In this document: in pieces, positions 4,880-18,800 of the stretch
How positions within the stretch are numbered: the stretch's first letter is position 1
How the letters are laid out: every line of letters starts with the position of its first letter
IMG/VR virus record: IMGVR_UViG_3300011114_001028
Span: 1 to 59,982 of that record
Direction: 5' to 3' (one strand)
Source: a virus
Length of the DNA: 59,982 nucleotides
Notes under the pieces: generated by a model
The model's input: the letters and a program-made list of their open reading frames with translations, nothing else
Told to the model about the DNA's origin: nothing
The model's database searches: none
Made by a program: the position numbers and the translations under genes

Positions 4880-6799
4880 ATGCCACAGATAAATTTTTCA
4901 AATTTAGATTTTGATCAGATTAAAGTTTCAATTAAAGACTATCTGAGGGCAAATTCGGATTTTACTGATTTTGATTACGAAGGATCAAACTTATCTACAC
5001 TCATAGATATTTTAGCATACAATACATATTTAAATTCCTTTAACGCAAATATGATTGCGAATGAGGTTTTTATTGATAGCGCAACTCTCAGAGAAAATGT
5101 AGTCTCTCTTGCGCGTAATATTGGTTATGTACCCCGCTCAAAAACGTCTGCTAAGTCGTTTGTTTCATTTGTAGTAGATACATCAGGAGCAACCATACAA
5201 CCCCTCTCATTGACTCTGAAGGCAGGTATATGTGCAGTATCAAATGCATTTGGATCTGAAAGTTATTCGTTTTCAATTCCAGAAGATATTACAATACCCG
5301 TAACCAATAAAATTGCCAGTTTTAATGATATACAAATTTATGAAGGATTTTTAGTTACTCAAACTTTTACATATAATTCATCACTCTACAATCAAAGATT
5401 TATATTAAACAATGGTGGAATTGATACTTCTACCCTTAAAGTTAAAGTAAAAAATAGTAATGATGATTCTACAACATACAATTACAATTTAGTTGATAAC
5501 ATCTCAAATGTAAACGATACTAGTAATATATTTTTAATTCAAGAAGTTGAAGATCAAAGATATGAATTATTATTTGGTGATGGTATTTTTGGTAAAAAAC
5601 TTCAAAATGGTAACATTATTACTGTAACATATATTGTTACAAATGGAAAACTTGCAAATGGAGTTTCTTCATTTTCATTTTCGGGAAGAATTGTTGACAA
5701 TAATGGACAAACTGTAAACATTGGTATTTCAAATTTAGCAACATCAACAGCATCAACAGGTGGTGGAGATATTGAAACTACTTCATCAATTAGAAATTAT
5801 GCTCCAAGAATTTACTCAACACAAAATCGTGCAGTAACTTCAAGTGATTATGAAGCGTTAGTGTATAAAATTTTTTCAGAAGCAGAATCTGTGTCTGCAT
5901 TTGGTGGGGAAGATTTGTCTCCACCACAATATGGAAAAGTATTCATTACAATTAAACCAAAAAACTATAATTATATCTCAGATTATACAAAAAGAAATAT
6001 AGTTAGAGATTTAAAAAAATATTCAGTTGCTGGAATTATACCAAAAATTATTGATATTAAGTATCTATTTGTTGAAATTACTTCTTCAGTATATTATAAT
6101 TCAAACTTAGTCAATTCTTTAGATTCTTTAAAAACTAATATTATCAATTCTTTAACTACTTATGCAAAATCTAGTGATGTAAACAATTTTGGAAGTAGAT
6201 TAAAGTATAGTAAACTACTCAAAACAATTGATGATGTTGATTCTGGAATTACTTCAAACATAACTCTTATAAAAATGAGAAGAGATTTGGGAGTTGTGTT
6301 AAATTCCTTTGCAGATTATGAAATATGTTTTGGAAATTCTTTTCATCTTAAATATGATACTACTGGTAATAAGACTCCATTTAATATTAAATCTACTGGA
6401 TTTCAATTAAGTGGTATATCTGGTGATCTATATCTTTCAGATTATCCAGATTTAACCAATAATGAAAAGGGAACTATTTTTGTATTTCGAAAATTATCAG
6501 ATAATGAATATCAAATAGTCAAAAGATCAATAGGAACTATTGATTATGTTAAAGGAGAGATTATTTTAAGTCTATTAAATATAGTATCAACTCAAATATC
6601 AAATCCAACAAATATTATAGAAATTGAAGCAATACCAGAATCGAATGATGTAATTGGGTTGCAAGATTTGTATTTACAAATTGATATGAATAATACAAAT
6701 ATAACAATGATTCCCGATACCATTTCTTCGGGCAGTGATACTTCAGGTTATTCTTATTCAAGAACTTCTAGTTTTTCTAACGGATCAATAACAAGGTAA
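4880..6799 (+). CDS. 6: gp6-like baseplate wedge protein
   Basis: The 639 residues are close to T4 gp6 (about 660), and the gene comes directly after gp25. The N-terminus FSNLDFDQIKVSIKDYLRANSDFTDFDYEGSNLSTLIDILAYNT is the typical gp6/J-like opening, and RENVVSLARNIGYVPRS follows. The middle has GDGIFGKKLQNGNIITVTYIVTNG and the RNYAPRIYSTQNRAVTSSDYE motif of Mu gpJ-like baseplate proteins. gp6 forms the dimeric inner ring of the baseplate wedges. The C-terminal 120 residues, rich in Ser, Thr and Asn, are more variable. Confidence 0.92.
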   Translation: MPQINFSNLDFDQIKVSIKDYLRANSDFTDFDYEGSNLSTLIDILAYNTYLNSFNANMIANEVFIDSATLRENVVSLARNIGYVPRSKTSAKSFVSFVVDTSGATIQPLSLTLKAGICAVSNAFGSESYSFSIPEDITIPVTNKIASFNDIQIYEGFLVTQTFTYNSSLYNQRFILNNGGIDTSTLKVKVKNSNDDSTTYNYNLVDNISNVNDTSNIFLIQEVEDQRYELLFGDGIFGKKLQNGNIITVTYIVTNGKLANGVSSFSFSGRIVDNNGQTVNIGISNLATSTASTGGGDIETTSSIRNYAPRIYSTQNRAVTSSDYEALVYKIFSEAESVSAFGGEDLSPPQYGKVFITIKPKNYNYISDYTKRNIVRDLKKYSVAGIIPKIIDIKYLFVEITSSVYYNSNLVNSLDSLKTNIINSLTTYAKSSDVNNFGSRLKYSKLLKTIDDVDSGITSNITLIKMRRDLGVVLNSFADYEICFGNSFHLKYDTTGNKTPFNIKSTGFQLSGISGDLYLSDYPDLTNNEKGTIFVFRKLSDNEYQIVKRSIGTIDYVKGEIILSLLNIVSTQISNPTNIIEIEAIPESNDVIGLQDLYLQIDMNNTNITMIPDTISSGSDTSGYSYSRTSSFSNGSITR

Positions 6800-6800
6800 T

Positions 6801-9800
6801 ATGATAGAAACAAGAACATCTGCAAAAACTGTAGTTGAAGGACAAATCCCGATTTTTTTGCAAGAAGAATATCCAAACTTTGGACCGTTCCTAAAACAAT
6901 ATTACGAATCTCAAGAATATTTTTCTTCACCATTAAGTATTGTTAAAAATATTGATCAACTGTTGAAAGTTGGCACATATACATCGGAAATAATTAACTC
7001 TCAACATACAAACGTAACTCAATTTGTTGATTTGGGTGATACAACAATTTATGTTGAAAATACTTCTGGTTGGCCAGAAAGATTTGGGTTGCTTAAAATT
7101 AATGATGAGATTGTTACATACACTTCCATAGGAAATACTTTTTTTGATGGATGTATACGTGGATTTAGTGGAATTACTACATATCGGTATTTAAGCGCAC
7201 CAAATCAAATAGCGTTTGAAACTACTGGAATTCAAACTCATGCTGTAGGAGAAAAGGTTGAAAATTTAAGTACATTATTTTTAAACGAATTTTTTAAAAA
7301 ACTCAAATCTCAATACACTCCAGGATTTGAAAATGTATTTTTTCCTGGAGATTTAAATCAGAAAAATTTTGTTTTACAATCTAAAGATTTTTATGCAACA
7401 AAAGGAACTCCACAAGCAAATTCAATTTTATTTAAATCCAATTTTGGTGTAGATGCAGAAACAATTAAACCACAAGATTATTTAATTAAACCTTCATCAA
7501 CAAACTTTAAAGTTTTAAGAAAATATGTTGTAGAACCTGTAACAGGAAATCCTTTAGATTTAATTGGAAATACTTTATTTCAGGAATATAATGAAAGTTT
7601 GGGAATTAATACTGCATATGGATCAGTTTCTGATGTAGAAAGTCAGTTTTTTGATAACAAAACATATTACACTTTAGGAATAGATTTTGGTTATGATAGA
7701 GACTTATCTGTATTTGGAAGTTTATATGGTAATTTTTCAATTCACCCCAAAACTAAGTTAGTTGGGCTTGCACAATCATCTTTAATTGTTGATTCTACTG
7801 TTGGGTTTGCAAATAGTGGATATCTATCCATAAACAATAATGTATTATCATATCAGAAAAAAACATTAAATCAATTTTTAAATTGCATTGGAATTACTAC
7901 AGAAAAGATTGGAGACGACATAGTAGCAGATTATGTTTCATATGGTTTTAGTGGAGATAATAGAATTGAGGTAAGAATTAGTGGAGTGTTAGATAATTTA
8001 AATTTACCAGAAGAAACAAACTATTTTGAAATAAATGATACTGTTGAAATCAAAAGTATTGGTTTAATTAAAGAAAAAAACGATCACAAATTTAATTCTT
8101 GGATCTTTAACACTTCAACAAAATTTGAAGCATCTTCGATTACATATGATGGAAGTTATTTCGTAGTTGAAACTTATGAAAATCATCAACTAAGACTTAA
8201 AGATAATATTGAATTTATCAATAAAATTGACAATACTATTATTTCTGGTCAAGTTCAAAAAATTTCTTCAGATAATAAATTTTTAGTTTCATCAAACTTA
8301 GATTCAAATCAAACAAATTTATATGAAAAATATGATATTCGCAGAATTGTAAAAACAATTTCCAATAGTGTTGCTAAAAATGAATATACAACTGATGTAC
8401 AAAATGTTTATGATTTAAATTCTGATGCTATTGTTGCTTCACCATCCATACCTTCATATGAAATTTTTTCAACCAATGAATCAAAAGGAATAACATTAGC
8501 AGGATTTACAACCACTTCATATTTAAATATTCCAGATCATGATTTTATAACTGGGCAAGCAATTTATCTAACTTCTGATTCTGATATTATACCTTCAAAA
8601 AATTTATTTGTCAATAAAATTGATAGTAATATATTACAACTATCTTCTAGTCCATCAAATATTAGTGATGGACTGTTTGAATCTTTTTCTAATTATTTAC
8701 CATCAACTATAAATTTAAGTCTAATTCCAATAAAAAATAAAGATAGGAAACTTGATTCCCAAAAAATAATTAGAAAAATTAATACTCCAAAATTAAGTAG
8801 TGCCATACAAACAACCATACCAAACAGAAGATTGGGAATCTTAGTCAATGGTGTGGAAATTTTAAATTATAAATCAAATGATGTTATTTATTATGGTGGA
8901 TTAAATAAAATAGATGTTTTGGGTGGTGGTCAAGATTATGATGTAATAAATCCTCCAGTTTTAGAAATAACAGATTCCGTTGGAGTTGGAGCAACAGGAA
9001 CATGCGCTGTCAGTGGAAGTTTAAAGGAAATACAAATTATAGATGGGGGATTTGATTATCTAGAAACTCCCACGATTACAATAAGTGGAGGAAATGGAAA
9101 AAATGCAACAGCAGCAGCAAAATTGAAAAAAGTTAAGAGTGTTGTATATTTTAATGCTAATGGTATATCAACTTCTTCTGGTGGATTTATTAGTACTTCT
9201 ACCAATATTATTGGTTTTAATACTGAGCATAAATTTAAATCTGGTGAAGCAGTCATTTATAATTCATTCAACGCAACGAAAATCGGAATAGGATCTACTT
9301 CTGGAGATACAAGCACTCAAAATTATTTGCAAGATAATTCTGCATATTACGTATCAATTGTTGATCAAAAAACTATAACATTACATAATAACAGTCAAGA
9401 TGCAATTTTAAAAATTAATCCCATCAACATAACATCAGTTGGTGATGGAAATCAAAAATTTGAATCTTTATTGGATAGAAAAATTATATCTTCCGTAATA
9501 GTTACTAATCCTGGTAGTGAGTATCAAAACAAAAAAAGATTAGCAACTGTCTCTGGAATTAATACTTCATCAGATTCTATTTACATAAAAGATCATGATT
9601 TTAAATCTGGAGAGTTTGTAGTTTACGATTATGTTGGAGCACCAATTGGTGGATTGAGTACACAAACAAATTATCAAATTATAAAACTAAATTCCGATAT
9701 TTTTAGATTATGTTCTGCTGGAATAGGAACAACTTTAAGTCAATTTAATTACGAAACAAATCAATATGTAGATTTAACATCTTCAGGAAGTGGATATCAT

Positions 9801-12800
9801 TATTTCAATTATCCACAAATATCAATTTCAGTTGTTGGTAATATTGGAGTTGGTACAACTAATTCATATGAAAAATATAATGCAGTTTTGCAACCAATTT
9901 TTAGGGGAAAAATATCATCAATTCAATTAACAGATGTTGGAAGTGGATATGGATCTTCTAATATTATTAATTATAATAAGCAACCAAACATAGTTTTAAA
10001 TTCTGGTAAAAATGCCGAAGTTAAACCAATTGTTGTAGATGGAAAAATTAAAAGTATTGTTGTTCTAAGTCAAGGAAGTGGATATAATTCTCCACCAACA
10101 TTTAAGTTTTATGGAGATGGCGGATATGCAAAATTAACTCCAGTATTACAAGATGGAAAATTGATAGCAGTAAATATAATTAATGGTGGTGTAGGATTTA
10201 CTACCAACAAAACTTTGATTGATGTAATTCCAAATGGAAATAGTGTTTCATTAAGAGCAGATATTCAAAAATGGACTATAAATTTATTTGAAAGATATAA
10301 ATCTGTATTTTCCAAAACAAAAGATGATGGTCTTTTAGTAGAAGGAATTACAGAAGAATTGCAATATGTAAATTTATATGCACCAAGAAAACTAAGAGAA
10401 ATTTTACCATCAAAAAATATTGATGGAAGCAACAATTATCAAAAATCGGATTTAATTTTTAATAATAATGAAATATTATCACAAAATCATTCACCAATTA
10501 TTGGTTGGGCATATGATGGAAATCCAATTTATGGACCATATGGATTTGAGAGATATGATGGTGGAAGTATTAAAGCATTAAAATCTGGATATGAATATAG
10601 ATCTCAATCAAATCGCCCACCATTTTCTGATTTTCCGGAGGGATTTTTTGTAGAAGATTATGTTTTTACAAATAGTGGAGATTTGGATGTTCATAATGGA
10701 AGATATTGTAAAACACCAGATTTTCCAAATGGAACTTATGCATATTTTTCTACAATAAATTCTGAGCAAAATGGATTTGACTCTACATTTGATAATTATA
10801 GAAGGTCAATATTTCCATATTTAATTGGAAATAGTTATTATTCAGAATTAAATTCATATAACTTATTACAATCATCAAACCAAAATATTATAAACATTAA
10901 TAATGAAAATTATATTAGAAATACTTATCCATACAAACTAGATCAGTCTCATGCAGAATATGAATTTTTATATCAATCGGATAAAATTATAAATCAAAAT
11001 GCAGTAATTGATTTTACATCATCTGGAAAAATTGAAAAAATTGGTATTATAAGTGAAGGATATAATTATTCTGTAAATGATGAGTTAGTATTTGATAATG
11101 CTTTTGGTGGTGGATTTGGAGCATCTGCAAAAATCTCAGAAGTATCTGAAAATAGAATATTATCAATCAACTCCTCAACAATAAATTTGGAGAATGTTGT
11201 ATTTAATATTATAGATTCTAAAGGAGGGTTTGAAGGAATTACAACTTCTCCTCATAATTTAAAAAATTTAGATGTTGTTAATATTACTGGTTTATCTGAT
11301 CAAAATTTTTCTGGAATATCTGGATTTAAAACTGTTGCAGTTGATACAAATATATTATCACTTTCTGTTGGATTGGGAACCACTGGAGTTACTGGAATTA
11401 CAACTTTCATTTATGTTTATGGAAATGTTGATCAATCGATTTTAAATGCAAATGATGTTTTACAAATTACAAATACTGGAGTTGGAACTGAAAAACTTTT
11501 AGTTTTAAATATTGATAAGGTTTTTTCGAGGATAAGAGTTAAAAGAGAGCATGACAATACTGTTGGATATGCATACAGTGCTGCAACTTTAGTGGAATTA
11601 AATCCAAGAAAATTTACATTTTCTTCTGGATTTTCTACTGATAGATTTACTTCAAAAAATTCCATAATTTATTTCAATCCACCCAATTCTGTTGCAATTG
11701 GAACTGTTGCTGTTGGATCTGGCACAACAATTTCAACTATTGGAATGGGAAATTCTACCATTTCAAAATTTGTAAAACTTCAATCAATTTATCTTCCTGA
11801 ACATAATTTAATTACCGGGCAAAAGTTATTATATTCAAATGGTGGAGGCACTTCTTTAGGAGTTTCAACCGATAGTACAAATACATTTACACTATCTGAT
11901 AACTCACCCGTTTATGTTGCAAAATTTACTGATGATTTAATTGGAATTGCTACTACTAAAATTGGAATAAACTCGACTGGAGGATTTTCTGGGGTTGGGT
12001 CTACTGGATATCTATTGTATTTCACATCTTTTGGTAATGGAAATCGTCATAACTTTACTACACAGTTTGATTTAATTACTGGAAAAGTCCAAAAAAATAT
12101 TGCAACAATTACATGCAACCAAACTCACAATTTACAAACAAGCGATCAAATTTCATTGGTGGTAAATCCAGGAATAACAACAACAGTAAAAATTAAATAT
12201 AATGCTGTGAATCGTAGATTGGTTGCAAATCCATTAGAATTCAATGGTTCTGGAATTAATACTACTACAAATGTTTTAACATTGTTAGATCATAATTTAT
12301 CAACTGGAGATAAAATTATATATTCATCCTCCAATTCTGCTTCCCCATTAATTAATGATCAAATATACTATGTTGTAAAAGTTGACAATAATAGTATTAA
12401 ACTTGCTTCAAATTATTACCAAACAACTTTAAAATCACCAGAAGTTGTATCAATTGCATCTACAGGATTAAATCATGAAATTTCCACAATAAATCCACCG
12501 TTGTATGCAATTTTAAAAAATAATTTAAAGTTTGATCTTTCAGATTCATCATTATCCGATATTGATGGTGGATCCAGAGTGCAGTCTTTTGATTTTGATA
12601 TTTTTACAGATTCTGGATTAACTAATAAATTTTTAACAACTGAAAAAGAGACAACTTTTGAAATTTCAAAGGTTGGAATTGTTGGAGTTACTAATAATGC
12701 TTCTGTTACATTAAAAATAACAGAAAATATTCCAAAAAAATTATATTATCAATTAACTCCTCTTTATGGAAAAACCTATCTTTCAAAAGAAAAATCTGAA

Positions 12801-15800
12801 ATAATTAAAGATACTGATGTTGTTGGAAATAATTCATTAAGCATTAGCAATAGTAAATTTAATGGATCATATAATGTATCTGGAATTGGAAGCACAACAA
12901 TACTAATTAATTTAAATTCTTTTCCAGAAAAAACTTCATATACTCAACTTGAATCTTTATTAAAGTATTCAACAAAATCATTAACAGCAACAGGATCAAT
13001 ATCAAAAGTAAAAATAATTTACGGTGGATATGGATATAAATCATTACCAGGAATAACATCAATTTTTTCCACAACAGGATCTGGTGGAATATTAATTCCA
13101 GAAAGTAATAGTATTGGAAAAATTATAAAAACATCAATTCCAAATTTTGGATTTGAATATTCTTCAGATAAATCATTAAAACCAATTGGTCAACTTCCAA
13201 ATAGGTTGTTTGTTGACCAATTATCATCTATTGATTCGATAGTTGTTACAAATGGTGGAAAAAATTATACTGTTGCTCCAGGATTTGTAACAATTGATAC
13301 TGTTACAAATGAAGTTATAGATGATGTTGTTTTAAATTCTACAGTTAAAGGAAACAAAATTGTAAGTGTATCTGTAATTAGAAATACAAATAGATTATAT
13401 AACTCTCCACCCAAAATTATTGCAACAAATAACGTCAATGGAATTGGAATTACAAATATTTCATACAATTCAAACACAAAAGAAGTAACAGTAACTCTTG
13501 CTGTAGGGTTTAGCACAGCATCTGCATTTCCATTTTCTGTCGGTAGCAAAATTTTTGTTGAAGGAGTTGGAATAATTCCAAATTCTGGAAATGGATATAA
13601 TTCATACAATTATAACTATGAGTTTTTCACATTAATTGGAGTTACTAGCGCAATTGGTGGATCTAATGGATCTTTAGTTTACAAATTAGATAAAGGTTCT
13701 GTTGGACCAGGAACATTTTATCCTTCAGGATCATATCAAAACCAAAATAGTGCTTATGGCAGGGTAGTACCAGAAAGTTATTTACCTAAATTTGAAATTA
13801 AATTGAAAAGAGGCGAATTTAGTGTTGGGGAAAATGTATTAGTAAACAATACTTCTGTTGGAAAAATTACAAATTGGAATCCAGTTAATAAATTATTAAA
13901 AATAAGTGAATCTTCATTCAATATAAAGGAAAATAGTATTATTTTAGGAGAATCTTCCAAAACATTTGCTGTTGTAAAGAAAAAATTAACTTCTTATGGA
14001 GATTTTAATGTTACTTCTTCAAATATTCCAAAAGGAATTTCCGAAGATAATGTTGGAAAATTAAATACATTTTTACAGGTTATTCCTGATAATGATTATT
14101 ACCAAAATTTTTCATACTCCATTAAAAGTCCAATAGAGTATGAAAAATGGAATCAAAATGTAAACAAATTAACACATACTTCTGGATTTAAAAAGTTTTC
14201 AGATTTACAAATTGAATCTACACCAGAATCTAATCTTAAAATGAGTCTTCCTACACAATTTGATATTGATACAAGAGTTGATTTTATTGAAGAAATTGAT
14301 TTTGATTGTTATCAAAATTTTGATTTTGTTACAGAAACAACAAAAACAATTAATGATTCTTTAATTTCGGATCAAATTATTTTTAACAACAGAATTTTAT
14401 TAGACTATACAGAATTTGTATCAAATAGAGTTTTAAAACTTGATGATTTAAGTAGTCAATTTGACGATACTCCAAGTATTTTTAATTACACTACAGTTGG
14501 AACATTTGACGTAACTCAATACAATTCTGCACAGTTTTATATTTTAATAAAAGATGTAAGGTATTATGGAGAAAAAGAAATTATAATCGTCAATATAACA
14601 TACGATGGTGCAAATGCATATTTGACTGCGTATGGTAGAAATGAAACAGTATTAGATCTTGGGGATTTCTCATTTAGAAGAAATGGTAATTTTGGTGAAG
14701 TCTTATTTTATCCCAAGAAATATCAATATAATAGTTACAATATTTCAAATATAAATGTTAATTTTGCAAATAGTGGAATAACTGGAATTGGCACATCGTC
14801 TTTAGGAAATACCGTAAGTTTTGCCTCAACATCTGTAGCAATTACATCTTCAATTACTCCATCTGCAAATACTATTGTTTCAATATCAACCAATTCATAT
14901 ACATCTGGAAAAATATTAATTTCAGCTTCAGAAAGCACTGGAAATGTGCAGTTTGGAGAAATTAATTTTGTAAGCAATGGATCTAATGCATATTATGACA
15001 TTTTTGGAGAAGTGGATTCTGGAGATAGATCTCCAGCATTTGGAGTTGGTATTGTTGGAACAATTGGCGTTACAACAACAACTGGTAATGTTTTAATTAC
15101 ATTCACCCCAAATCCATCGTTAACCGTCGATGTGAAAGCACTTTCAATATTAATGAGTGATACAACTAAAACTGGAGTTGGATCTATAGCATTACATAAA
15201 GGAGAATTATCTTCACATTATGTTTCTATAGCATCATCAACTTCTCCGGTTGAAACTACAATTGCTGGATTTAGCAGTGCAACAAGCGATGCTGCACATT
15301 ACTATCTACAAATTAACGATACAACAAACAATAAAATTTATTTTTCTGAGGTTATTTTAGTTAATGATTCAGAATATAATCCACAAATCTCAGAATATAG
15401 CATAGTAAATTCTCACAACTCACTTGGAGTTGTTGGAGCAGCAAAATCAACTCTAAACACTTATTTGACATTTACTCCAAATTCAAATATTAATACTCAA
15501 ATTAGAGTATTCCAAAAAACTTTACAAATATCACCAAAACAAGATTCGCTCGAAGTTGATTTGAATAGTGCGATTATCAGATCGGATACAATTCCATTAT
15601 TTTATGAAGGAACTGAGATATCCACAAAAAAAGAATTTAATCTCACTCATAGATCTTCACCAGTATTTTCAAAAATAATTGATGGTTCTTCTTTAGTTAA
15701 TGTAAATATTTCCGGAGATTCAATCGTAATACCAAATCATTTCTTTGTCACGGGAGAAAAAATAGATTATTCAATAGCATCCGGTTCAACAAAAATTGGA

Positions 15801-18800
15801 ATTGCTACGACTTCTGTTACTGGAATTGGAAATACAACTCTTCTTCCGTCAACGCTATACGCAGTTAAAATTGATGAAAACACAGTAAAATTTGCAGAGA
15901 CTCCAGAAAAAGCATTAAAACTTAGTCCAGAAGTATTCAAATTATCCTCAGTTGGAGTTGGAAATTCTCATCAATTTGCATCAAATTATAAATCAAATTC
16001 AAAAGTAATTGTATCAATTGACAATATAATTCAAAACCCAGTTGTTTCTACAGCAAAAACAACACATATTACTCAAGATGTAGATAATATAAATTCCACA
16101 TCTATAATCAATTTTAATAGTATTGATGGATTTTATACAAAAGATTTGATTAAAATTGAGAATGAATTTTTACTGATTACTGATATTGGAATTGGAGGTA
16201 CAAATAAAGTTTCATGTAGAAGAGAGTGGTTGGGTAGCGTATCCGCAGCACACTCTACTGGCGCTGCTATTACAAAATATTCAGGAAACTATAATATTGT
16301 AGATGATATAATTTATTTCGTTGAGGCTCCCCATGGTGATGCCTCAAACACTTCAAATGCTCAACAATTTTCATCATTCAATGGAAGAGTATTTTTGAGA
16401 AGTGCTGTTGTTGGAACAGCAAACAGTGCATATTTTGAAAACAATATTTTTGATGATATATCATCACAATTTAATGGAATTAGAAATTCATTTACATTAA
16501 AATCTTCTGGATATGATGTAACCGGTATTGTAAGCACAAATTCAGTATCTGCAGGGATACTGTTAGTTAATAATATATTCCAAAAACCCAAATATCCAGC
16601 AACAGGAATTGGTCAAACTTTTACTTATGAAGTTACACAAAGTTCCGGTATTTCAAGTGTAGTTTTTAGTGGTAATCCTGTTGGATTAACAACTAATAAT
16701 ATAACTGGACCAATGAAGTTTGATATTAACAGTGCATCTTTACCTAGAGGTGGAATAATTGTTTCTGTTGGATCAACTCAAGGATTTGGATATCAACCAT
16801 TAGTTTCTGCAGGAGGAACAGTTATTGTTTCTGCGGCAGGAACAATTCAATCAATTTCTATTGGAAATAGTGGATCTGGTTACAGAGCAGGAATTCAAAC
16901 CACAATTACAGTTTCTGTTGCAACTTCAACAGGAAAAATTTCAATTGGAACTGCATCTGCGTATAATGGAAATATTGTTGCAATTGCAATAACAAATCCT
17001 GGAACTGGATATACTTCCACAAATCCCCCAAAAATTACAATTGATGCTCCGTTAAATTATGAAAATATTCCATTAGTATATCATTCATCAAATAGTGGAG
17101 TTGGCACAGAAGCAACTGTAGATATTGTTGTTGGATATGGAAAAAGTGTAATAGAATTTAATTTATCAAATAGTGGATATGGATATTCTGTTGGAAATGT
17201 TTTAACTGTAAATGTTGGTGGATCAACTGGAATACCAACAGACTCTTCAGTTTCATTTAGACCATTTAAACTCACAATAGATGAAGTGTTTTTTGATCAG
17301 TTTAATGCTTGGTATCCAGGACAATTTGTAGTGCTTGATGATTTTGATGGTGAATTTAATGGTTTTAAAAAGATTTTTGCATTAAAGGAAAATGGAGTTT
17401 CTTCAAATTTTCAAGTAACTAGGGGATCACCAATATTTTTGGATCAAAATTTATTAGTTTTTATTAATGATATTTTACAAATTCCAGAAGAATCTTATAT
17501 TTTTAATGGTGGATCATTTATTGAATTTATAGAAGCACCAAAGGTTGGTGACAGTGTTAAAATGTTATTCTTTAAGGGATCCGATGCTGATATCAGAGAA
17601 GTGAATATAATTCCTACAGTTAAAGTTGGAGATAGTTTAAAAATAAAAGATGATCTTCAACAAAGAAGAAATGTTTATACAGAATCTTCTAGAGTTGTAA
17701 CTTTTTTACAAAATATTGATTCAGTATATACCACACAATACAATGGATCTGGAATAACAACAGATACTTCAGTTAAACGAGTTGTAGAATGGTGCAAACA
17801 AAAAAATGATATTATTTTAGATGAAAGAGTTATATCTAAAAGTAGACCAGAATTGCTTGCTAATGTATATCCAACTACAACTATCATTAGATCTGTTGGA
17901 GTTGGGAGCACATCAATTTTTGTGCAAAATACACGACCACTCTTTAATTACATTCCAGAAATTCTCGGAAGTGGTGATCAAAACATTACAATAATTTCAC
18001 AAAATCCAAAATCTGCATGTATTGCAACTTCTATTGTTTCAATAGCAGGGACAATATCTGAAATTATTGTAATAGATGGTGGTCTTGGGTTTAGCACAAC
18101 ACCTTCAATATCAATATCTTCCCCCACATCTGGGGTTACGGCAATAGCAACATGTAGTATAAGTGGAGTTGGCACTATATCACAAATTCAAATTACCACT
18201 GCGGGATCTGGATATACTTTCACCAATCCACCAAAAGTTTTAATAGAATCTGAATCCTTTACACTTGAAACATTGACTGGGGTAAGTTATGAAGGAGATA
18301 GTGGAATAATTACTGGGATAGGTACTACTTCAATTGCAGGAGTTACTACTGGAATAACTTTTGATTTTTACTTACCAACAAATTCTTTATTCAGAGATTC
18401 TTATTATGTTGGAAGTGCTCAAACAATTACTGGAATACAAACTGGATATTATTTTATGGTTTATGATTCTATAATTGGAAATGGAGTAACTTCATTTAAT
18501 GATAATGGGTCTGTTTTGGGAATTGGCACCTCATATTTAAATAATGTATATCAAGCATTTTCAGTAAAAAATATAACATCTAATGCTGTTGGAATTGGAA
18601 GCACTACTGATATTGTAAGAGTTACCGCAAGTGTAAAATCTTACAATGGATTAAGTGGTATTGGAAATAGTCAATATTTTGCAAACTATAGTTGGGGAAG
18701 ATTATATAATTTTAGTAGGTCATCTTCACCAAAACAATTTAATCTCGAAATACTTGACGGTATAAGTGGATTATCTACCGCTCCCCTTGTAATAAGATCT

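Noticed and set aside
10490-10860. YHYH domain as an enzyme
   Set aside because: No catalytic motif could be read. The domain is known to me only as a binding or structural module of uncertain function.
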